NCBI GenBank assembly: GCA_035533475.1
Contig: DATLTS010000033.1
Location: 1-32,488 of the forward strand
Direction of reading: 5' to 3'
Origin: Mycobacteriales bacterium
GTDB taxonomy: Bacteria > Actinomycetota > Actinomycetes > DATLTS01
DNA: 32,488 nt
Part shown: positions 7,537-15,651 of the stretch, in pieces
Layout: each line of letters starts with the position of its first letter
Position numbering within the stretch: position 1 is the first letter of the stretch
Position numbers and translations under genes: made by a program
Notes under the pieces: model-generated
What the model saw: the letters and a program-made list of their open reading frames with translations, nothing else
Database searches by the model: none
Told to the model about the DNA's origin: nothing

Positions 7537-8667
7537 GTGCCACCGGGGGGGGCGGGGCCGCCGGGGGGGCCAGGGCCACCGGGACCGCTTGCCGGGATCC
7601 GCGTCCTCGAATTCGCCGGGCTCGGGCCGGCGCCGCTCGCCTGCACGTTGCTCGCCGACCTTGGCGCCGAGGTTCTCCGGATCGTCCGGGCCGGAGAACC
7701 GCCCGGTGGTGCGGACGGGCTGGCGCACGGCCGGCCGGCGCTGTCGGTCGACCTCAAGGATGCGGACGCGGTGCGCGATCTGCTCGGGATCCTCGACCGG
7801 GTGGACGTCCTCGTCGAGGGGTATCGACCGGGCACCCTCGAGCGGCTCGGGCTCGGGCCGGACGTCTGCCTGGCCCGCAACCCCCGGCTCGTCTACGCCC
7901 GGATGACCGGATGGGGTCAGTCCGGACCGCTGGCCGCCCGGGCCGGACACGACATCAACTACCTGTCGCTGACCGGGGCGCTGCACGCGATCGGCGGCCC
8001 GGACAAGCCGGTGCCGCCGCTCAATCTGATCGCCGACTTCGGTGGCGGCAGCATGTTCCTCGTCGTCGGGGTGCTCGCCGCGCTGCTGCACCGTGGGGTC
8101 GGCGGCGCCGGGCAGGTAGTCGACGCGGCCATGGTGGACGGCGCGTCCTACCTCATGACCATGCTCTGGCGGATGTTCGCGCTCGGGGCCTGGTCCGACC
8201 ACCGGGCGGCCAACCTGCTCGATGGCGGGGCGCCGTTCTACGACAGCTACGAGTGCGCGGACGGCAAGTTCGTGGCGGTCGGGGCGCTCGAGTCACAGTT
8301 CTTCCGCGTGCTCGTCGAGCGCCTCGGGATGGAAGCCGTTCCGGCCCAGCTCGACCGGGCGTCCTGGCCGGCTCTGCGCAACGCGCTGGCGGCCGCGTTC
8401 CGGGCACGGCCCCGGGACGAGTGGGCCGCCATGTTCGCCGACCTCGACGCCTGCGTGACCCCCGTCCTCAGCCTGGACGAGGCGCCTCACCATCCGCATC
8501 TCGCCGCGCGCGGCACCCTGACCATGGTCGACGGGCAGGTGCTGCCGGCGCCCGCACCGCGCTTCTCGGCCAGCCCGACCGGGCGCCCGGAACCGTCGGC
8601 GGTTCCGAGCGCCGCCGACCTGCTCCGCTCCTGGGGCGTCGAGGGCTCCGCCGCCGACCCGGCATGA
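7537..8667 (+). CDS. CaiB/BaiF CoA-transferase or alpha-methylacyl-CoA racemase
   Basis: A 376-residue class III CoA-transferase family protein. The N-terminal block GIRVLEFAGLGPAPLACTLLADLGAEV (from about residue 20) is typical. The candidate racemase residues are H138 (RAGHDINY), D167 (IADFGGG) and E252 (GALESQFF), whose spacing is close to the His/Asp/Glu set of the mycobacterial alpha-methylacyl-CoA racemase. Together with the short length this favours racemase over transferase. A racemase would set the stereochemistry of 2-methyl branched acyl-CoAs before beta-oxidation. GTG 7537 is the only reasonable start but lacks a ribosome binding site. The gene begins eight bases after rbpA, so translational coupling is plausible. 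Residues 2-17 are a Pro/Gly run encoded by long G tracts, probably unstructured. Confidence 0.88.
   Translation: MPPGGAGPPGGPGPPGPLAGIRVLEFAGLGPAPLACTLLADLGAEVLRIVRAGEPPGGADGLAHGRPALSVDLKDADAVRDLLGILDRVDVLVEGYRPGTLERLGLGPDVCLARNPRLVYARMTGWGQSGPLAARAGHDINYLSLTGALHAIGGPDKPVPPLNLIADFGGGSMFLVVGVLAALLHRGVGGAGQVVDAAMVDGASYLMTMLWRMFALGAWSDHRAANLLDGGAPFYDSYECADGKFVAVGALESQFFRVLVERLGMEAVPAQLDRASWPALRNALAAAFRARPRDEWAAMFADLDACVTPVLSLDEAPHHPHLAARGTLTMVDGQVLPAPAPRFSASPTGRPEPSAVPSAADLLRSWGVEGSAADPA
7545..7583 (+). repeat. poly-G tracts at the 5' end of the CoA-transferase gene
   Basis: Runs of 8, 4, 7, 3 and 3 G residues within 39 bases, directly after the GTG start. They encode a Pro/Gly-rich leader. Such tracts can form G-quadruplexes in DNA or RNA and are prone to slipped-strand length change, either of which could alter expression of the enzyme. 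The runs are visible; any regulatory role is inference. Confidence 0.5.
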
Positions 8668-8767
8668 CGGCCCGGGCGGGGGCCCCACTCGCCGCCGGTA
8701 CCGGCTTTGGCACAGTGGTCCCCGCCGGGTACCGGCACGGATGAACGTCACGAGGAGGAACTGGCAC

Positions 8768-9688
8768 GTGAGCGGTATCTGCGAAGGACGCGTCGTGGTC
8801 GTCACGGGCGCCGGCAACGGCATCGGCCGGGCGCATGCCCTGGCCTTCGCCGCGGAGGGCGCCAAGGTCGTGGTCAACGACATCGGCGGGAGCCGGGACG
8901 GCTCCGGAAGCTCCGCCGGACCGGCCCAGACCGTCGTCGACGAGATCGTCGCCGCCGGCGGCGAGGCCGCGGCCAACACCGACGACATCTCCAGCTGGGA
9001 CGGCGCCGAGCGCCTCGTGCGCCAGGCGGTCGACACCTTCGGTCAGCTCGACGTCCTGGTCAACAACGCCGGGATCCTGCGCGACCGGATGCTCGCCAAC
9101 ATGACCGAGGCGGAGTGGGATGCGGTGATCCAGGTTCACCTCAAGGGGACCTTCGCTCCGGCCCGGCACGCGGCGGCCTACTGGCGGGACCGGTCCAAGG
9201 CCGGTGAGCAGGTCGACGGCCGGATCATCAACACGTCGTCACCGTCCGGACTGTTCGGCAACGTCGGGCAGACCAACTACGGCGCGGCGAAGGCCGGCAT
9301 CGCCGCCTTCACCATCATCGCGGCGCAGGAACTCGGGCGCTACGGCGTGACCGTGAACGCGATCGCGCCGACCGCCCTGACCCGGATGACCGAAGACCTC
9401 CCCTTCGTGCAGGGGATGGCCGACAAGGCGAAGGAGGCCGAGTTCCAGCCGCTCGCCCCGGAGAACATCTCGCCGCTGGCCGTCTGGCTGGGCAGCCCCC
9501 TCTCGCGCGAGGTCACCGGGCGGGTGTTCTACGTCGTCGGTGGCTACATCTCGGTGTCGGAGGGCTGGGTCAACGGTCCGTCGGTCGATCACCAGGCCCG
9601 CTGGGAGCCCGGCGAGCTCACCGAGGTGATCCCCGACCTGGTTCGCAGCGCCGCCCCGAACTCGTCGATGCTCGGCACCCGCGGCTGA
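8768..9688 (+). CDS. SDR, probable 3-hydroxyacyl-CoA dehydrogenase
   Basis: A 306-residue classical SDR with TGAGNGIG at residues 13-20, VVVNDIGG (34-41, an Asp after the second strand favouring NAD), NNAG at 99-102, the serine in NTSSPSG (about 155-161) and Y171/K175 in YGAAK. The long VVVNDIGG loop followed by a Gly/Ser insertion and the extended C-terminus resemble the dehydrogenase unit of peroxisomal multifunctional enzyme type 2 and mycobacterial steroid and fatty-acid SDRs. I therefore infer oxidation of 3-hydroxyacyl-CoA in beta-oxidation. GTG 8768 is chosen because GAGGAGGA lies upstream at normal spacing; an ATG nine codons earlier sits before that site. It follows the racemase-family gene by 100 bases, same strand, consistent with branched-chain acyl catabolism. 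Confidence 0.92.
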   Translation: MSGICEGRVVVVTGAGNGIGRAHALAFAAEGAKVVVNDIGGSRDGSGSSAGPAQTVVDEIVAAGGEAAANTDDISSWDGAERLVRQAVDTFGQLDVLVNNAGILRDRMLANMTEAEWDAVIQVHLKGTFAPARHAAAYWRDRSKAGEQVDGRIINTSSPSGLFGNVGQTNYGAAKAGIAAFTIIAAQELGRYGVTVNAIAPTALTRMTEDLPFVQGMADKAKEAEFQPLAPENISPLAVWLGSPLSREVTGRVFYVVGGYISVSEGWVNGPSVDHQARWEPGELTEVIPDLVRSAAPNSSMLGTRG

Positions 9689-9694
9689 ACCCGC

Positions 9695-10009
9695 TCAGCC
9701 CCGACGCCTGCTGACGGCGAAGGCAACCGCGCCCGCCACCGCCACGAGGACCGCGACCAAGGCGAGCCGATCCGCCCGCCAGACCCGAGACGGCTCCGGT
9801 ACCGGCAGGTAGCCGCCGGGCACCGGGCGGTGCCCGTTCGCCGACGGGTTCCGACCCCCGTTGACCACCGCTTTCACACGGGTGGCCCCGCGCGCCGCCG
9901 CTCGCCGCGGGCTCACCCGGTCGGCGATCGCGTCGATCGTCACGGCGAGCTCGGCGCGGGTGGCCTCGATCTCCCGTTGGATCGCGGCCGGGTCCTGGGC
10001 TTCAGCCAC
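9695..10009 (-). CDS. DUF3618 domain membrane protein
   Basis: A 104-residue protein. The N-terminal block (PAAIQREIEATRAELAVTID, then AIADRVSPRR) is the DUF3618 signature, a short helical segment seen in many actinomycete membrane proteins. One hydrophobic helix near the C-terminus (LALVAVLVAVAGAVAFAV) precedes SRRRG, so the protein should be tail-anchored with the N-terminal domain in the cytoplasm. GTG 10009 has GGAGGAGGAG just upstream and is preferred to an ATG 11 codons earlier. The function is unknown; members are often near phage-shock-like or DUF1490/YtxH-type envelope genes. It is convergent with the preceding SDR (six-base gap) and divergent from the peroxiredoxin gene. Confidence 0.85.
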   Translation of the reverse strand: MAEAQDPAAIQREIEATRAELAVTIDAIADRVSPRRAAARGATRVKAVVNGGRNPSANGHRPVPGGYLPVPEPSRVWRADRLALVAVLVAVAGAVAFAVSRRRG

Positions 10010-10091
10010 TGCTCCTCCTCCGCGGGTCGGCCCGGACGACATTATCGATGGGCGACGAGGTTAGTCTTTCCGCTCGACGTCAGGAGCACAC

Positions 10092-10580
10092 ATGCCCCCC
10101 TCGGCCGGCCCGGCCGGAGCCCGGCCCGCGGTCGGCGACCGAGCCGGCGACTTCGTACTCCCCGACGCCGAGGGTCGGCCGACCGGCCTGTCGTCCTTCC
10201 GCGGCCGCAAGCTCATCCTCTACTTCTACCCGGCAGCGGCAACGCCGGGGTGCACGCGCGAGGCCACCGACTTCCGCGACCGGCTACCCGAGTTCACGGC
10301 GGCCGGATATGCGGTGGTCGGGATCTCGCCGGATCCGCCGGAGGCACTGCGCCGGTTCCGGGACAGTGCGGCGCTGACCTTCCCGCTACTCTCCGACCCC
10401 GACCACACGGTCGCCGCCGCCTACGGCGCATGGGGCGAGAAGCTCAACTACGGCCGGCGGACCGTCGGGCTGATCCGCTCGACCGTGGTGCTCGACGCCG
10501 AGGGCGTGGTCGAGGCGGGCTACCACAACGTCAAGGCCACCGGGCACGTCGACCGGTTGCGCCGCGACCTGCTCGGCTGA
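10092..10580 (+). CDS. peroxiredoxin, Bcp/PrxQ type, single cysteine
   Basis: A 162-residue thiol peroxidase that reduces H2O2 and organic hydroperoxides. The peroxidatic cysteine is C54 in TPGCTREATDF. In the usual Bcp motif a resolving cysteine lies five residues later; here that position is Thr, and no other Cys exists in the protein. It should therefore work as a 1-Cys enzyme, resolved by an external thiol (mycothiol would be the actinomycete candidate, as inference). The remaining family features are present: RGRKLILYFYP before the motif, VVGISPDPPEAL, LLSDPDHTVAAAYGAWGEK and the conserved Arg in GLIRSTVVLD. The ATG follows AGGAGCACAC. It is convergent with the membrane glycosyltransferase-like gene (seven-base gap). 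Confidence 0.93.
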   Translation: MPPSAGPAGARPAVGDRAGDFVLPDAEGRPTGLSSFRGRKLILYFYPAAATPGCTREATDFRDRLPEFTAAGYAVVGISPDPPEALRRFRDSAALTFPLLSDPDHTVAAAYGAWGEKLNYGRRTVGLIRSTVVLDAEGVVEAGYHNVKATGHVDRLRRDLLG

Positions 10581-10587
10581 GGGTCGA

Positions 10588-12144
10588 TCAGACCTCGGCC
10601 GGCTCGGCGGCCTCCGCCTGCGCCGGACCGCCGACCGCAAGCCCGGACCGTAGATCCCGCCGGTGGCTGGAGGCGATCGCCTTCACCGCGAAGGCGGCGG
10701 CCACCGAGATCAGCGGCACGACCGGCAGGACATAGCGATAGTCGAACTCCGCGGTCAGCGCCGGCATGGCGAGCAACGCGGCGGCGGACAGCCCGAGCAC
10801 GGTGGCGCACGTCCAGCTCGTCCGGTCCCGCCAGCCCACCGCGATGCCCAACCCCGCAATGACGAAGAGCACGCCGAGCAGTGGGCCGGGGAGCGCGATC
10901 CAGCGCTGGTAGCGGATCAGGAACGCCGCGAGGGCGTGGTTGACCCGGGTGACCGGTGGGGTCCCGTGCGCGTACCAGGTGGTGTCGGCGAACGCGGTGT
11001 CCGGCGGCACGTACACGCGGTCCATCGGGATCTCGGTCGGCGAGTAGCTGAACGAGTACTGCTCGGTGGTGATGGCGTTCGGAAAGGTCGTCCGGTGCAC
11101 CCGGAAGGCCCGCCACACGTCCGACCAGGAGGTTCGCAGATAGGTCAGCGGGTGCTGCTCGATGGCGTGTTCCGCGAAGCTCAGGGCGAGCGCGTTCTTG
11201 CCGTTGCTGAACGTCGCTCCGGGCAGCCGGTACAGCGGTGAGCCGGAGTGCCAGATGTACCACTCGGGCGACGGCCGCTGGGCTACCGGGGTCGCGTTGC
11301 AGAGGATCCGGTCAACGGCCGGCAGGTGCAGCGTCGGGCAGGTCGCGAAGGTTTGGACCCGGGAATAGAGGAAGATCCCGTCGCTGGAGAGCGTTCGGAA
11401 GCTGCCGTTGCTCGCATCGAACCAACCGGCGTAGGCGGTCAGCGGCAACACTAGGGCGGCGCCCGCGACGGCAAACCGACGCCACCCGATCCGCCGGGCG
11501 AGCAGGAACACCATGACCAGCCCGACCACGGGCAGCGTCGCCGTCCGGACCAGAAGCGCGGCGGCGAGCAGCAGACCGACGAGCGCGGCCGCCCAGAACG
11601 GCGGCCGTCGCCACCACAGGGCCAGGACGAGCGCAGCGACCCCCACCAGCATGGCGAGCAGGTCACTGACGGCGAGGTGCTCGAGTTCGATCTGGTAGGC
11701 GTCGAACAGGACCGGGAGGACCGCGAGCGTGGCCCCCCATCCGGGGAGCCCGTGCCGGCGCATCAGCGCGTAGAGCAGGGCGGCGACGGCTAGTCCCATG
11801 GCGTGCTGAAGCCCGGCGACGACTGCCAGATCGTGCGGTAGGGGCTGGAGCAGACGCAGGAACGCGGGATACCCGTCCGGTCGGATCCGGTACGGGCGGA
11901 GCCGGTGTGCCACCGCCATGTACTCGAAGGAGTCCCCGTTGAACCACAGCACCGGTCGATAGGCGAACATCGCAATGCCCCGGACGACCGCCGCCAACCC
12001 GAAAGCGACGAGAAACACGAGGTGGCCGCGGGGGCCGGGCAGAGCGCCGCGGAGCCTGCGGTAAGCCGCCGGCAGCCGCCGCCGAACCCGGCCAGAACGC
12101 CACCCAGACAGGTCCGGTCCTCCCTGCGCGGAGCCGGCTCGCAC
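10588..12144 (-). CDS. polytopic glycosyltransferase-like membrane protein (paralogue A)
   Basis: Up to 518 residues with about ten to eleven membrane helices. It resembles GT-C type glycosyltransferases, which move sugars from polyprenyl-phosphate carriers outside the membrane. After the first helix comes an acidic loop (WFNGDSFEYM, D71), the position of the catalytic Asp in GT-C enzymes. Motifs shared with paralogues B (14110-15651) and C (15560-17089) are GYPAFL, LQHAMGL, EWYIWHSGSP and, near the C-terminus, FDYRYVLPVVPL. GTG 12144 is the furthest start and has only a distant GGGGTGAG, so the true N-terminus may lie slightly inside. It is divergent from the GT2 gene. Acceptor and donor are unknown. 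Confidence is high for a membrane protein of this paralogous set, lower for enzymatic function. Confidence 0.82.
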   Translation of the reverse strand: MRAGSAQGGPDLSGWRSGRVRRRLPAAYRRLRGALPGPRGHLVFLVAFGLAAVVRGIAMFAYRPVLWFNGDSFEYMAVAHRLRPYRIRPDGYPAFLRLLQPLPHDLAVVAGLQHAMGLAVAALLYALMRRHGLPGWGATLAVLPVLFDAYQIELEHLAVSDLLAMLVGVAALVLALWWRRPPFWAAALVGLLLAAALLVRTATLPVVGLVMVFLLARRIGWRRFAVAGAALVLPLTAYAGWFDASNGSFRTLSSDGIFLYSRVQTFATCPTLHLPAVDRILCNATPVAQRPSPEWYIWHSGSPLYRLPGATFSNGKNALALSFAEHAIEQHPLTYLRTSWSDVWRAFRVHRTTFPNAITTEQYSFSYSPTEIPMDRVYVPPDTAFADTTWYAHGTPPVTRVNHALAAFLIRYQRWIALPGPLLGVLFVIAGLGIAVGWRDRTSWTCATVLGLSAAALLAMPALTAEFDYRYVLPVVPLISVAAAFAVKAIASSHRRDLRSGLAVGGPAQAEAAEPAEV

Positions 12145-12259
12145 ACCGCGCCGCGCTCACCCCTGCGAGGCCGACAGTTGGCCCTCAGGGTAACAGTGGC
12201 CGGCCTGGCCCCCGGGACGTTGGGCATATCCTCGGCAGAGACCCGTCGGAGGAGGAGGA

Positions 12260-13483
12260 ATGGCCCGCCTGTGGACGCCCGCGGACCCGCAGGTGCTCTC
12301 GCTCCACTCCGACCCCCCGCTCGGCGAGACCATCGAGCTCAGCGTCGTGATCCCCTGCCTCGACGAGGCCGAGACGATCGCGACGGTCATCGGCAAGGCA
12401 CGCGAGTCACTCCGGGCGCTCGACGTCGTCGGTGAGGTCATCGTCGCCGACAACGGCAGCACCGACGGCTCGACGGAGATCGCCGAAGCCGCCGGTGCGA
12501 GGGTGGTGCGGGTGCCGGTCCGTGGCTACGGCGCCGCCCTTCGCGCCGGTATCAGGGCCGCGCACGGTCGGTACGTGATCATGGCCGATGCCGACGACAG
12601 CTACGACCTGACCGCCCTCGAACCGTTCCTCGCCCGGCTCCGGGCCGGCGACGAGCTCGTCATGGGCAACCGGTTCCAGGGCGGAATCTCCGACGGCGCG
12701 ATGCCGGCGCTGCACCGCTATCTGGGAAATCCAGCCCTGTCGTTCCTCGGCCGCCTGTTCTACCGGAGCCGGATCCGGGACTTCCACTGCGGGATGCGGG
12801 GGTTCCGCCGGGAGTCGATCCAGCGGCTCGACCTGCGCACCACCGGGATGGAGTTCGCCAGCGAAATGATCGTCAAAGCGACGCTGCACGACCTCAAGAT
12901 CTCGGAAGTGCCGACGACGCTCCGCCCGGACGGGCGCTCGCGACCGCCGCACCTGCGCAGTTGGCGGGACGGCTGGCGCCACCTGACGTTCCTGCTGCTG
13001 TGCAGCCCGAGGTGGCTGTTCCTCTACCCCGGGCTGATCCTCATGCTGGCCGGCACCGGGGTGATGATCTGGCTTCTCCCCGCCACCCGCTATCTGGGTC
13101 ACGTCGGCCTCGACATCCAGACGCTGCTCTACGCCGGCATCATGATCGGCATCGGCTACCAGGCCGTGCTCTTCGCGGTCCTGGGCAAGGTCTTCGCGAT
13201 CACCGAGGGGCTGCTGCCGGCCGACGCCCGGATGACCTGGCTCCTGGCCCGGGTCCGGCTGGAGACCGGACTCCTGGTCGGAGCGGGGCTGGTGCTGGCC
13301 GGCCTCGTCGGGGCCGTCGTCGGTTTCACCAACTGGGATGCGCTGTCGTTCGGGCCGCTCGACCCGTCGAAATCTTTGCGGCTGGCGATCCCCTCGGCCA
13401 CCGCGCTCACCCTGGGGGTCGAGACCATCCTGGCCAGCTTCTTCCTCAGCCTGCTCGGCGTCCGACGCGGCTCGGCGGACTAG
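12260..13483 (+). CDS. GT2 polyprenyl-phosphate sugar transferase (DPM1/GtrB-like)
   Basis: A 407-residue family 2 glycosyltransferase. The GT-A domain (about residues 26-240) begins SVVIPCLDEAETI, has ADNGSTDGS (63-71), RGYGAALRAG and the metal-binding D-A-D-D at 110-113 (MADADDSYD), followed by GNRFQGG. The C-terminal half has four predicted helices (about 255-275, 290-315, 335-358 and 380-402), as in GtrB/dolichol-phosphate-mannose synthase-like enzymes. The expected reaction is transfer of a hexose from NDP-sugar to polyprenyl phosphate on the cytoplasmic face, making the donor used by GT-C proteins such as the three paralogues here. The ATG follows GGAGGAGGAGGA, the strongest ribosome binding site in the window. 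A methyltransferase and paralogue B follow on the same strand. Confidence 0.93.
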   Translation: MARLWTPADPQVLSLHSDPPLGETIELSVVIPCLDEAETIATVIGKARESLRALDVVGEVIVADNGSTDGSTEIAEAAGARVVRVPVRGYGAALRAGIRAAHGRYVIMADADDSYDLTALEPFLARLRAGDELVMGNRFQGGISDGAMPALHRYLGNPALSFLGRLFYRSRIRDFHCGMRGFRRESIQRLDLRTTGMEFASEMIVKATLHDLKISEVPTTLRPDGRSRPPHLRSWRDGWRHLTFLLLCSPRWLFLYPGLILMLAGTGVMIWLLPATRYLGHVGLDIQTLLYAGIMIGIGYQAVLFAVLGKVFAITEGLLPADARMTWLLARVRLETGLLVGAGLVLAGLVGAVVGFTNWDALSFGPLDPSKSLRLAIPSATALTLGVETILASFFLSLLGVRRGSAD

Positions 13484-13535
13484 CGTCACCGGCCGCCGCC
13501 GTCGCTCCCGACCCGAACCCGGACAGGACCAGCAA

Positions 13536-14084
13536 ATGAAACCCGTGGACCATTACCTGCAACGCCAGCGGATCGCGAAGGCGCTGCCCTGGATCCAGCC
13601 CGGGGCGCACGTGCTCGACGTCGGGTGCTCGGACGGAGCGCTGTTCGGGGAGGGTCGCCTGGCATCGGGGGTCGGGGTCGATCTCCTCGACAGTCCCATC
13701 CGGTTGAGCCCGCCGTTCGAACGGCGGACCGGCGAATTCCCGTCGATCATCGGACCGGACGAGCGCTTCGACGCGATCTGCATGCTCGCCGTGGTCGAGC
13801 ACCTCGATGACGACACCCTTCGCGAGTGGGCGGCCAGCGTGCCCGGGATGCTCACCCCGGGAGGCCGACTGATCCTGACCACCCCTTCCCCGCTGGTGGA
13901 TCACATCCTGCACGTCGGGATCGCCCTGCACCTGCTGGACGGGATGGAGCTGCATCAGCACCACGGATTCGACCCGGCGACGGTCCCCACTTTCTTCGGC
14001 ACCACCGGGCTGCGGCTGCTCTGCCATCGCCGCTTCCAGCTCGGCCTGAACCACCTGTTCGTGTTCGAGTCGGTGCGACGATGA
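13536..14084 (+). CDS. class I SAM-dependent methyltransferase
   Basis: A 182-residue protein with the Rossmann-like SAM-binding motif I at VLDVGCSDG (residues 26-34), the acidic end of strand 2 at GVGVDL (D49), and post-motif segments FDAICMLAVVEHLDD and LTPGGRLILTTPSP, the standard Methyltransf_11/12 layout. It is shorter than average because the N-terminal cap is minimal. The ATG is preceded only by a weak CAGGACC; upstream in-frame sequence overlaps the GT2 gene and is basic low-complexity, so this start is preferred. The stop lies 25 bases before paralogue B. In this locus it probably methylates a sugar or lipid-linked glycan, or a polyprenyl intermediate; that is inference from position only. 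Confidence 0.88.
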   Translation: MKPVDHYLQRQRIAKALPWIQPGAHVLDVGCSDGALFGEGRLASGVGVDLLDSPIRLSPPFERRTGEFPSIIGPDERFDAICMLAVVEHLDDDTLREWAASVPGMLTPGGRLILTTPSPLVDHILHVGIALHLLDGMELHQHHGFDPATVPTFFGTTGLRLLCHRRFQLGLNHLFVFESVRR

Positions 14085-14109
14085 CCCGGCGGCCGACGCA
14101 GGAGCGCAA

Positions 14110-15651
14110 ATGCCGGACATGACCGCCGCGGACCCCGCGACGATCGAATCCCCGTCGCCCCAGGCGGCAGTCGGGGCCGCCCCGCCGCGGCGGTCCGCCG
14201 GGTCGGCGCTGCGCGGCGTCGCGCGACGGAACGCGCTGTTCCTCGGGCTCCTCGCCGGCGGCCTCGTGCTTCGGGTGATCGTCGAGCTGGCCTACCTTCC
14301 GGCGCTGCTCTTCCCGGATTCCTACGTCTACCTCGACAGTTCGGCGCATCCGCTCCAGCTGTCGAACTTCCGGCCGGGCGGGTACCCAGCACTGCTGGCG
14401 GTGCTGCATGCGACCACGCACAACCTGGCCGCCGTCTCCTGGGTTCAGCACGGGCTCGGGCTCGCGACCGCCGCCATGGTCTACGCGCTGCTCGTGCGGC
14501 TCAGGGTTCCGCGCTGGGCGGCCGCGCTGGCCACCCTGCCGGTTCTGGTCGACCCGCTCTGGCTCTCCCTCGAGCAGTTCGTCATGGCCGACATCGCCTT
14601 CATCTTCGTGCTCACCGCGGCGCTGACCGTGATCGCATGGCGAGCACCGACACCGGCCCGCTGTGTCGTGGCCGGGCTCCTGCTGGCCTTCGCCGTCGTC
14701 ATCCGGCTCGACGGGTTGCTGCTGTTCGTGCCGGTACTCGTTTACCTGCTGCTGCAACGCAGGCGGTGGTCGGTCCGGCTGGTCAGCGCGCTCACACTGA
14801 TCGCGGCGTTCACGCTCCCGATCGTCGGCTACGCGTCGCTCTACGACACCCAGCACGGGTCGTTCAACCTGAGCGACTACAACGGCCTCTGGCTCTACGG
14901 CCGGGTGGCCCGGTTCGCGGACTGCCGAACCGCCGCGATCCCGGTCGATGAACGCTACCTGTGCCCGACCCAGCCACCGGGTCAGCGGCCGGTGAGCGAC
15001 TGGTACATCTGGAACCCGAAGTCCCCGGCGGAAGTCCTTCCGATCGTCGTGAGCCACGCGATCCTCACCGACTTCGCCGAGCGGATCATCCGCCACCAGC
15101 CGGGGGCCTTCGTCGGGGCGGTCCTCAGCGACTTCTGGCGCGACTTCTCCCCCACCCGCTCCACCCGGGCGACCGATCCGCCGACCGACGGCGTGTTCAA
15201 CTTCGGGCCCGGTCTGCCGAAGCTGACGACGGAGTCACGGCTGCCGGTGCCACCGGCCGCCTTCATCCGGCCCTACGGCGGCGGTCCGATGCGGGTGAAC
15301 CCGGGGCTCGCCGGTTTCCTGCACGGCTACCGGCGCGACATCGAAACGCCGGGGAGCCTGGTCGGCGTGCTGCTGCTCGCCGGGATGCTCGCCGGCATGG
15401 GCGTGGGCCGGGCCCGGCGTCCGGAGCTGCGCGGGCCGAGCTTGCTCTTCGCGTTCAGCGCGCTCGCCCTGCTCGGTGTCGCGGTTGCCGGTTCGCAGTT
15501 CTCCTGGCGCTACACATTGCCGGCGCTCGCGCTGGCGCCGGCGGCAGGTGCACTCGCCGTCACCTGCTGGCGCGGCCGCGCGAGTTCACCGCCGGCGGCT
15601 CGGTTGGAGACCGGGGCACGGGAGAGTCGATCGGCTCCGCCGGCGAGCTGA
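14110..15651 (+). CDS. polytopic glycosyltransferase-like membrane protein (paralogue B)
   Basis: A 513-residue multi-spanning protein paralogous to A and C. The acidic first loop is LLFPDSYVYLD (D70), after helix 1 (about residues 41-63). Other shared blocks are GGYPALL, VQHGLGLATAAMVYALL, SDWYIWNPKSP and FSWRYTLPALAL. The GT-C family reading is as for A. The region between the helix bundles, about residues 255-400, is a large outside-facing loop with CPTQPPGQRP and a tryptophan/proline-rich patch. The ATG follows AGGAGCGCAA. It ends inside the opposite-strand gene C: the two coding regions overlap tail to tail by 92 bases. The gene is co-directional with GT2 and the methyltransferase and probably in one transcript with them. 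Confidence 0.87.
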   Translation: MPDMTAADPATIESPSPQAAVGAAPPRRSAGSALRGVARRNALFLGLLAGGLVLRVIVELAYLPALLFPDSYVYLDSSAHPLQLSNFRPGGYPALLAVLHATTHNLAAVSWVQHGLGLATAAMVYALLVRLRVPRWAAALATLPVLVDPLWLSLEQFVMADIAFIFVLTAALTVIAWRAPTPARCVVAGLLLAFAVVIRLDGLLLFVPVLVYLLLQRRRWSVRLVSALTLIAAFTLPIVGYASLYDTQHGSFNLSDYNGLWLYGRVARFADCRTAAIPVDERYLCPTQPPGQRPVSDWYIWNPKSPAEVLPIVVSHAILTDFAERIIRHQPGAFVGAVLSDFWRDFSPTRSTRATDPPTDGVFNFGPGLPKLTTESRLPVPPAAFIRPYGGGPMRVNPGLAGFLHGYRRDIETPGSLVGVLLLAGMLAGMGVGRARRPELRGPSLLFAFSALALLGVAVAGSQFSWRYTLPALALAPAAGALAVTCWRGRASSPPAARLETGARESRSAPPAS

